Of a stretch of 64,000 nt of DNA, positions 55,986-64,000 are shown piece after piece. Below the pieces are notes generated by a model. That model did not search any database, had not been told where the DNA came from, and worked only from the letters and a program-made list of their open reading frames with translations. This DNA is from Parus major (Eukaryota > Chordata > Aves > Passeriformes > Paridae). Position 1 is the stretch's first letter; every line of letters begins with the position of its first letter. The position numbers and the translations under genes were made by a program. Location of the stretch: the NCBI RefSeq assembly GCF_001522545.3, contig NC_031797.1, positions 2,939,961 through 3,003,960 on the forward strand, written 5' to 3'.

Positions 55986-58330
55986 CTGGAGCCACCGATG
56001 GGTGGGAGGAGACCGGGCTGGGGATCCTAGGAGGACGGGGATGGAAGGTTTGGGATGGGGATGTTAGGGATGGGCTCTGCTGACCCCTCATTGATGGGCA
56101 GAGGATGAGGGGAGGAAGGGCTGTGTGCACCCAGGACACCGGGAGGAAGGGATGAGGGGGAATGCTGCCCAGCTAAAGGGGACATGGCAGCCTGGTTTCA
56201 TGGGTGCCCCAAGGTCCCATCACCACGTGGCCGTGAGTCTGTCCATCCCCAGGCTGCTGCAGGTCGTGTTTCTGCCCAGAGCCAGGATTCCAGGGCTCTC
56301 TCCTGGGGCAGTGGGGCCTCAGCCCTTCCTGGTGCCAGTCTGGGTGCCAGCACACACCCTGCAGCGGGTGTGGAGTGCTGCTGGCTCCTTGGCACCTGTG
56401 GACTTTGGCTCAGCCCCACGGTAGAACAGGCTCCGCTCACCTGCCCGGAAACGCAGAACAGCCTGGCAGCCACAGCGCACCCGCGTCCCCAGGCCAGCCA
56501 GTGCCAGCCCCGAGCGGGAACAGGGGCACCAAGGGGCTCACAGAGGGTAAGTGGGACCCCCAGCACCCACTGGGGTCTGTCTGACACCAGTGCCGTGCTC
56601 AGGCAGCAGCGGGACCGGGAAGGGCTTCCTGGCAGGAGTGGGCTTCAGTGGGGGAGGGAGGATGAGGATGGGGATGTCTCACCCCAGGCACCGGCGCAGG
56701 GCTGAGCGTTCTGGCCAGCTTGGCTGTGACACCCCGTGCCGGGAGGGAGGGCAGTTCTGGGCACCGGCAATGTCACCCTCTCCCCCGGGATCCAGCCAGA
56801 TCCAGGCACCAAGGGCACCGAGGACGCTGTGCCTTTATCCTGGCAGGTGCCGGAGGTATCCAGAGCAGGCACAGGGAGGGAGGGAGGGAGCTGCCCTGCC
56901 GTGAGGAGCTGGGGGCAGCGGTGCCAGGGCTGCTGTGGCAGCGAGGGCACTGCCTGTGCAAACACGGGCTGCTCCTGGCACATTCACTCAGGGCTCCTCT
57001 GCCATGCCTCTCCTCTGGGGCTAACAGGGTGGGGGGAGAGCCGGACATCCAGGCTGAAGCTTCAGTGCCATAGCTGCGTTCATGGAGGGGCAGAAAGCGC
57101 CTGGAGCGAGGTCTGTGGCCGCATGGCCATGCCACCATGCTGGATTGAGGCATGGGCACGCTGGTGCCTTGGCACATGGCTGTGTTGGCACGTTGGTCCA
57201 TCAGCGAGTCCCACGGCTCGGGGGAGCCACGGGCATGGGACCAGCTGCAGCAGGGTGACGGCAGCACAGGAATTTGGGGACAGGGCACTGAGCCAAACGT
57301 GGTTCTTGGAATTCCCCACAACTCCCCGGTGCTGAGCTTATCGGGGCCTTGCAGCCACCCTCCCGCACCCCCCACACCCCACCCCGGCCACACCCCGGCA
57401 GACACAGCTCAGCTGGGTGTCCCGTGTGGCCTCCCGGAGCATGGGGACCCCTGCCCTGACAGCTCCCTGGACAGTAAGTGCAGCGTGGTCGGGGGCGAGG
57501 GCAGCGCCAGGTGCTGGGGGGACGCTGTGTCCCCCTGGCCTCGCAGGGATGGTGGCAGCGAGGGTGTGCAGAGGGCTGGCGCTGGCTGGGGTGGGCAGCA
57601 GAGGGACACTGGCCACGTGCCACTGTGTTCGTGTCCATCCCCAGCCGGTCTGGGGACAGCCCTTGGCTCAGGGTGGGCACAGCGTGGGTGCACTGCAGCT
57701 CTGTAGCCCTGTGCAGAACCCCCGAGATAGGGGGACCCTGGAAAGCGCCCCAGGTGTCTCCTTATGGTGGGGGTCCCAGGCCAGACTGGCAATGTCATCT
57801 GCTCTGCCCAGCTCCTCCCACGGTGCTTGGCTGGTCCGGGGGCCGCCCAGCATGGGGGGAGGCAAGTCCCGAAGGGGACCCCCGAGCCCCCGCAGTCCCA
57901 CAGCACCGGACGGAGCTGAGGGAGGTGGAATGTTTTGGGTGCAGCTCTGGGAGGGGCCGTTCCGCTTGCGTGGAGCCGGCCGGGAGCCCTGATAAGAACC
58001 CAGCTGGTTTCTCTGTCCCTGCTCCCCTCCTGTGCCGGCCGCCAGCGCTCCCCGGTGAGGGGGTCCCCTCCGAGCCGGGACTTCGTCCCCCCAAAACATG
58101 GTAAGAGGCGTGGACAGATGGTTTTCATTATCCAGGTCTTTGGGGGCAATAAAAGAGCAAGAGTGAATCACAGCAGGGGAATTAAGGGGTAAATTGAGGC
58201 GAGTACAGCTCCAGGGAGAGAGGCTGAGCCAGCGGGGCTGGGCACAGGGCTGGGCAGCAGTTCCAGCGGTGAGGCATCGCCTGGGGCTGGCCAGGATGTC
58301 CCAGCTAATGAGACCCACGTGCTCCTGCCC
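55986..58330. other. PALM-MISP spacer
   Basis: GC-rich, no gene supported on either strand. GCAATAAAAG near 58146 resembles a CDX-type site. A donor-like ATG|GTAAGA occurs near 58098 but no partner could be defended. Confidence 0.6.
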
Positions 58331-58338
58331 CAGGAAAG

Positions 58339-58412
58339 GTTTAAAAAGCTCCTGGCTGGGGCCCAGCCGCGCTTGCTTTGTGGGAGGATGGTGCATCCCG
58401 GGAGGGCTGGAG
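58339..58412 (+). promoter_or_regulatory. MISP: Predicted MISP promoter and non-coding exon 1
   Basis: A TATA-like TTTAAAAAG (58340-58348) is followed about 65 bp later by a strong donor GGAG|GTGAGC (58412/58413). The MISP coding exon begins with an acceptor at 59500-59501, so a TATA-driven non-coding exon from about 58370 to 58412 is a reasonable model. It is not proven. Confidence 0.35.
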
Positions 58413-59608
58413 GTGAGCGGGGGAAGCTCGGTCACCAGAATTACTGCGGGAAGGAGGCACGAACAGAATGCTCTCATCCTGGAGATGAGCCAGGATGCTC
58501 CAGATGCAGGGAACACTGGCCTCACCTGGACAAGTCTCATCCTGAGCTGTGCTTGCCAGTGCCGTGCCCCCCAGGCTCTGGGCCACCCTTGCTGTCACCG
58601 TGACCTTGCTCCAGTTTTGCTGCATACCCCCAGGAGGCCGTGAGTGGTGTCCAGTGGTGACACACCCTGACCTGCTGGGGCTCACAGAGGCCCAGCCAGG
58701 AGCAGTGACAGGTGACGGGGCAAAGCTGTGGCTAAGCCTCGGTAAATAGCGGCACAGGACGTGGTGCTGGCTCCAGGCACACCCAGCTTGTCTGTGGGTG
58801 ACAAGTGTGTCACCAGTTCTGGAGCCAGGGATGGCATCTGCGATGGGGTGGCAGCTCCTGTCTCATGGGGGACCCACCTGTGCTGCCCCTCCCTGTCTGG
58901 CACCTGCTGTTCCAGCCGGCTCTGGCCCAGCCAGCACTGGAGGATTGACCCCGAGGCTGGGGCTGTTCGCTCCTGCCCTGTGTGCCAGGGGGGTTAAAGT
59001 CCCCTTGTTTTATGAGCCATGAAACCATTTTTATGACCCCGCTGTTTCTAGAGCTGGGCTATTTGGAGGCTCCTCTCTGTAAATGGCACATGGAAGATAT
59101 TCCATGCAGGGGTGGCCCAGGTGCCGGCACCGCCTCTCGCTGCCGCTGCTGCCCGGGACTGGAGGTCCCTCCCTGGCCTGTGCACGTGGAGAGGCCCCAG
59201 GCTGTCCATGCCCAGAGCGGTGCCCAGATGGATGTGGTGTCACCAGGAGCTTGTCTGAGGTCTTGCTGCCTGTGGCAGGTTTGGCTGTGCTCCCTCAGAA
59301 CCTGGCCAGGCTGGGGTGGGGTGGGCTTCTGGGCTCCGTGGCAGTTCCTATTGGGAATGGTGCTTTGTGCTCTGGCTGCTCCTGCCCCACACGGGGCAGG
59401 CTGGTGGGACAGTCTCTGTCCCACGCTGAGGACAGTGGTACCAGGCTGGGAGAGGGGCTGCATCCCAACCTGCTGCTCTTAATGGCTCCTCTTGCTTTCA
59501 GGGCCAGCCAGGTCCAGACCCTTGGCCTCTGCTGAACTGGGACTCTCGAAGCTGAGCAGTGGCCCCTGTCTGGGACAAGGTTGTCACAGGGGTGACTCTT
59601 CCCAGGAG

Positions 59609-62600
59609 ATGGACAGAGTCACCAGGCACCTTGTGTTCCAGCTCCCGCAGGCCTCGCACAGGCACAACTCGCTGGCAGACCTGAGGGCCAGCAGCGATGA
59701 TGATGTGTTTGGCTCCACTCAGCACAGCACCCGGAGGGTGGAAAATGGCTACAGCTGGAAGAGGAGGTCCCAGTCACCCTCGTATTTCCTGGAGGGTGGA
59801 AGAGATGTCTGGACCCCGTCCCCAGACAGAGAGTCCAAGCTAGAGGTGGTGAGATCAGGAAGCCTGTACGACCTCCGGGCTTACAAGGGTGAGAGGAAAC
59901 CCTCAAAGCTCTACGATGACGACGAGCAAGACCTGTACAGGGTCCCTCCACCCAACATCTCACCTGAGAAAGCCAGGGAGCTCGAAGATGAGAGGAAAGA
60001 GATCATCCGGAGCCAGGTGATGAGGAAGAGCTCCACCATCGCAGAGAGGTGGAGCTCTGTGGATGAGCTGAGCTCCATCAGCACTGGTGTGGGCAGCCAA
60101 GGTGAAGGCAGGCACACAGGCAGTGTCCCCACCAGCTTTGCCATCTGCTTTGACAAAACTTCCCCAGGCAGGGCTGTAACGCCTGTTGACCCTGAGAATA
60201 TTGACACAGAGCAGATTAACTTCTCGGCGGCTCGGCAGCAGTTCCTGATGCTGGAGATGACCAACCCAGGCTCATTTTTCAGCCCAGGGCAGCAGGCCAT
60301 GTCCCCAAGGCCAGAGTCGGTGACAAAAGTCTCCAGGGAAGAGTGGTACAGCCCTGAGATGGCCATGAGGGCTACGAGAGGCTATGGCAGTGGCGGTGCA
60401 TCAAGCCAGAGCAGGACAGACAAGAGCGTTTACCAGGTTCATGGTGTGTCCTTATACCAGACACCCGAGAAAGAGGAGATCTATGCTCCCAGAAAGGCTC
60501 ACACAGAAATGTCATATCCTGTCAGGAATATGTCCATCCTGACCAAAACATGGTCCAGAGACTCTGGCTTGGGTGAGATGTATAACGAAGCTGCTGCAGG
60601 CTATGCAAGTGATGGAAGCACCTCCAACGAGACCTTCAGTGCGGATCTGAGGGCCAGCAGCAACAGGCTGCGCGAGGAGATGAGGGTCAGCAACGAGACG
60701 CCCATCGAGCGGGAGATCCGCATGGCGATGGAAAGGGAGGAGAACCTCTGGAAGGAAAGGGGAATCCAGCGGCTGACCGCCAGCAGTGAGCTGGTGGAGA
60801 TCCAGACCAAGCCTGTCCTCAACATCCACACATCTCCCGGCCCAGGCAGGAAAGGGAAGGACAGAGGCCGTGCTTCCCTTTACGTCCAGAGGGAAATTGA
60901 ACAGGAAACGAAGCGTGAGGAAGATCTAAAGAGGCAGGGCAGGCTGCTGGGGACGTATGACAGGGGGACACAGCAGGAGCTGGAGGAGCGCAGGAGGGTG
61001 TTCGAGCAGGAGGAAGCCCCCCCACAGAAGCCCACTCCCCTGAAGCGGGCAGAGGAGAGGAGGAGCTGGGTTAAAGAGTTTGTGGTGGAGCAGCCCTCGA
61101 GCCCCAGCCCTGTGGAAGACACCAGGGCTGGGAGAAGCATTCCCAGCTACACAGCGAGCATCGCTCACTTCCAGCTGTCCCAGCCGCGCTTCGCCGCCAG
61201 CGAGAGGAGCCGGGAGCAGCCCTCGGTGTCCCAGAACACTTCCACCAGCACCAGCAAATGGGGGAGTGAGGATTCCTGGGGGGGAAAGCTTCCTGGCTCC
61301 ACCCCGAGCCCCACCAGCACTGCTGTCCTGCCCAGAGAGTACTTATCCCTCTCCTTCTGGAAACCCAAGGTGTCCTTCGTGGAGGACATGGGGACACAGA
61401 GCCCGCTGCAGAGGGAGGATGGCCGGGAGGAGCAGTACCGGCTGCGGACATGGAAGCTCCAGACATCGGCACTGATTGAGGAGGAGATCCGGAGTGACTT
61501 GCAGAGGGAAGAGGAGCTCCAGGAGCAGCGGCGGCGGCTGATGGACACCTACAGCAACGGTGCTCCCCAGGACGGCTCCCGCTCTCGGCACAGCTCTGGT
61601 AAGGGAGCAGGGGGACAGAGCAGCAGAGAAATTATTTGGTGGGATGGTTGTAAGGACTCCTGTGTGCTGGTAGCAAGTTGTCCTGGGAGAACTTGATATC
61701 AGCACGCTGGAGTCAGCAGAACTGCTGCTGAGGAAGGATAGGCTCTGCAGGATTCCAGATCTGCTCAGGTCTCGATGAGTTTGTGTCATGTTACAGCAGC
61801 AAACAGGGCTGGAAAGGCCCAGCTAATGCATTGTACCCCTTGTTCCTGCAGTCCCTGGCTGGGGCCCAGGCATGGGGTCCTGGCTATGACCAAACCGGCT
61901 GGACCTGCCATGGAGGCAGGTTTGGGGCAGGTGCCTGACACTCCTTGTGGGTCTCCACCCCCTGGGAGTGGAACTGAAGTCCTTCACCCCCTGACTCTTT
62001 CTCTTAAAGCTGCCTCAGGTGCCAGTGGCAACTACTCAGTGTCTGGGTCTCCTGCCTCCTCTCCTGCCTCACACCAGACGGGGATCCTGGGGCTGATCTC
62101 ATCCTTCACCCCGCTGAGAGTGACCAGTTCCTCCCAGGGCAGTGCAGAGACCCTCACCCCTGACTCGTCGCGTTCCAGCCCCTTCGAGGAGCGGAGGAGG
62201 AGGGTGAAGGAGGATGGAAAGGTGAACATGCCCACCCTGCTTGTGCCAAGTGTTTGAGGGGCTTGAGCCCGGGGGAAGACTGGTGGCTCTGGGGCTGGAG
62301 GTGGCTGTTCCTGACTCCCACTTGGAGCTTGAGATCCAGCTGCTCAGCTTGGTGGACACCCAGTGGTGGTGGCACCATTAAGGGGCCACGTGAGCCCCCC
62401 AGACAGCGCCTGCTGTTCAGAGCTGCCAGCACTGGGTGGGACTGGAGAGGAGCAGCAGCTTTCTCCTGTGGGGGATCCTGGCCTGGACTGTTCTCCCAAC
62501 TCTCCTGTGCTCCTGCTGGGAGCCAGATCCAGCCGCTTCTGGATATTCCCCTGCCAGGCTGCCATTATCTAATCGTGTTTTCCTCTTTCCACAGTACGCA

Positions 62601-62992
62601 GGCATCGAACCCGTTGACAAGGTCAACACAGAGGTAAAACCCTTCACGAATGCGGGGGCTCTGCTCCTGCTGCCCTGACACCTCCCACATTCCCCAGCTC
62701 CCCTCGCTCCTGGAGATCCTGTGGGATGGACAGGGATGGACAGGATGGTCCTGGCTCCCTTGAGACCACGGGCACCACTTGGGTGGATGCTGAGTCAGGC
62801 AGAGCAGATTGGGGAGCTGCAGGGGGAAGGTTGGGGGGGCAGTTCTGCAAACCAGATCATTATGAAAGTTTTTTATAAAGATCCTGCATGTTCTGGTCTT
62901 TGCAGGTGGTGGAAAGCACCCGAGTGTTTCGCCACAAGAGCGCCATGGCCCAGCGCTGGGAGGCCGGACAGTACGTCCGGGATGAGGACTGA
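59609..62992 (+). CDS. MISP: MISP, mitotic interactor and substrate of PLK1 (C19orf21 homologue)
   Basis: Actin-bundling protein that links cortical actin to astral microtubules for spindle positioning. Exons: 59609-61598 (acceptor at 59500-59501, then 107 nt of 5' UTR), 62010-62221, 62595-62633, 62906-62992 (TGA 62990). The phases close to give 775 aa (human 679, so longer). The ATG at 59609 gives MDRVTRHLVFQLPQASHR, matching human MDRVTR; an earlier in-frame ATG lies before the acceptor. Conserved blocks are INFSAARQQFLMLEMTNPGS, ETPIEREIRMAMEREENLW, RLTASSELVEIQTKPVL, GRASLYVQREIEQETKREED, YAGIEPVDKVNTE and TRVFRHKSAMAQRWEAGQY. Between them it is Ser/Glu/Arg-rich and likely disordered. It is the neighbour of PALM in human too. 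Confidence 0.95.
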
Positions 62993-63525
62993 GGGACCCC
63001 TGGGTCGGGGGCTGGCCCTGTTGACAATCAGCTGATGTGTGACCTAAATGCTCCATCAGTTCCACAACAATCATGAACCCTGCAAATCAATCTGGTTTAT
63101 TGTTAAACTGATAATCCTTCCATGCAATAGATCTGCTCCTTCCTCCTCTTCCCTGTGGGGTGGAAGAACACTTTTTTTTCTTAACAGGGAAAAAAATTGG
63201 ATCAGTATCTTTTTAATCACTTCTGCCTGGAGCCAGCCAGGTGAAATCACCCAGTAATTCACTTTGCCCCTTGGGAGCTGTGTCTCAGGCTTACAAAAAA
63301 GCTGTTTTATTTCTCAGTGGTTTAAGGTTTTTAAGTACCACAAGGCTGAGCACTGCCTTGGGGCTACCTGAACTGAGGCCTCTGGATCAGTTGCCGTGGG
63401 ACTTGGGAATCAACATTGGTTTAACTCCTGTGATCCATGGAGATGCAGCAATGGAATATAAAAAAATATATATAAATGCTGTTTATTTTGCTAATTTATT
63501 AAAGAGTTGTTCTACTCTCTTGGTC
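62993..63525 (+). promoter_or_regulatory. MISP: MISP 3' UTR
   Basis: About 520 nt, AT-rich towards the end, with ATTAAA at 63498-63503 as the likely poly(A) signal. Confidence 0.7.
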
Positions 63526-63834
63526 TTCCAACAGAGTCCACCTGCTCCACTGGTTTTGCTCTGCTGTTTGAGAGGAACCCCCGCGGTTGGGATGTGGGGC
63601 TGGAGCCTTGCAAGGGCTGCGGTTGGGGGGGTCCCAAAGGCTGGGGGAGTGCCGGGCTCCCACCGGGCGGGCCTGGGAGCACCCGGGGCCGGTGGGAGGA
63701 GTCCCTGCGCGGGGCGCTGGAGGGGAGCACCGGGGGATGGCACCGGCTGGGCTTCAAAGTCCCGTTCGAGCCCAACCGCGCTGCGGACCGTGCCCGTCCG
63801 CCCGCCCCCGCTAGGGGGCGCCCGGGCAGCGCCC

Positions 63835-64000
63835 GCCGGGACCCCGGTACGGACCNNNNNNNNNNNNNNNNNNNNNNNNNNNNNNNNNNNNNNNNNNNNN
63901 NNNNNNNNNNNNNNNGCCGGGACCCGGGTACGGACCCGCCGGGACCCGGGTACGGACCCGCCGGGACCCCGGTACGGACCGGCCGGGACCCGGGTACCGA
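63835..64000 (+). repeat. 22-bp CpG-rich minisatellite with internal gap
   Basis: The unit GCCGGGACCCGGGTACGGAC plus CC begins at 63835, 63916, 63938, 63960 and 63982. Copies alternate between ACCCGGGT and ACCCCGGT. The array runs off the window end. Confidence 0.95.
63856..63915. other. Assembly gap (60 N) inside the minisatellite
   Basis: The distance from the copy at 63835 to the one at 63916 is 81 bp, not a multiple of 22, so the true gap length is probably different. Confidence 0.95.

Larger units (their letters stand above)
63580..64000. promoter_or_regulatory. CpG island at window end
   Basis: CpG-dense sequence just downstream of MISP. In the human order the next gene is PTBP1, so this may be the edge of its promoter. 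No PTBP1 coding sequence is seen. Confidence 0.5.

Noticed and set aside
59492..59608. MISP start at the earlier in-frame ATG (59492)
   Set aside because: It lies before the AG acceptor at 59501, in intron. The ATG at 59609 matches human MDRVTR.

Overview
This is vertebrate genomic DNA, almost certainly a bird and probably a GC-rich microchromosome. The reasons are spliced genes with GT-AG introns, large CpG islands, very compact intergenic spaces, a short CR1-like LINE tail, and a gene order (POLRMT-, FGF22+, RNF126-, FSTL3+, PRSS57-, PALM+, MISP+) that matches human 19p13.3. I know that block as homologous to avian chromosome 28. The exact species cannot be told from the sequence. Three assembly gaps (7413-7667, 55859-55923, 63856-63915) fall in or beside very GC-rich DNA.

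Layout: 1-6829 is the 5' two thirds of POLRMT (minus strand, ten exons, cut by the window start just before the catalytic palm). 6830-7667 is a CpG island between POLRMT and FGF22, which are head to head. 7668-11191 is FGF22 (three exons, the first partly in a gap). 11192-13560 is the FGF22 3' UTR plus spacer. 14229-21116 is RNF126 (minus, nine coding exons). 21117-28862 is a 7.7 kb spacer with no gene I can support, but with a CArG-box promoter, a possible MIR-type SINE relic and two AT-rich islands. 28863-35342 is FSTL3 with a 1.1 kb 3' UTR. 36471-38100 is spacer with the CR1-like fragment. 38366-39984 is the neutrophil-protease-like gene PRSS57 (minus). 41132-53787 is PALM with a 2.2 kb 3' UTR to about 55985. 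59609-62992 is MISP, with a predicted non-coding first exon near 58370. The right end (63580-64000) is a CpG island with a 22-bp minisatellite, possibly the promoter side of PTBP1, the next gene in the human order.

All seven gene models were rebuilt exon by exon. Every junction keeps the reading frame, and the products line up along their length with the human proteins as I remember them. The genes are not a pathway. They are a conserved syntenic neighbourhood: mitochondrial transcription (POLRMT), a secreted growth factor (FGF22), a RING E3 ligase (RNF126), an activin/myostatin antagonist (FSTL3), a granule serine protease (PRSS57), a lipid-anchored membrane-shape protein (PALM) and a spindle/actin linker (MISP).

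I found no clearly undescribed biological system. The most interesting observations are: an intact-looking FGF22 in a bird, with paired MEF2 sites in intron 1; a PRSS57 whose S1 pocket carries Val at position 190 as in neutrophil elastase; a 26-bp minisatellite in POLRMT that repeats a 3'-splice-site-like sequence nine times beside the real acceptor; a perfect 17-bp hairpin between PRSS57 and PALM; and several AT-rich, homeodomain-motif islands that look like enhancers.
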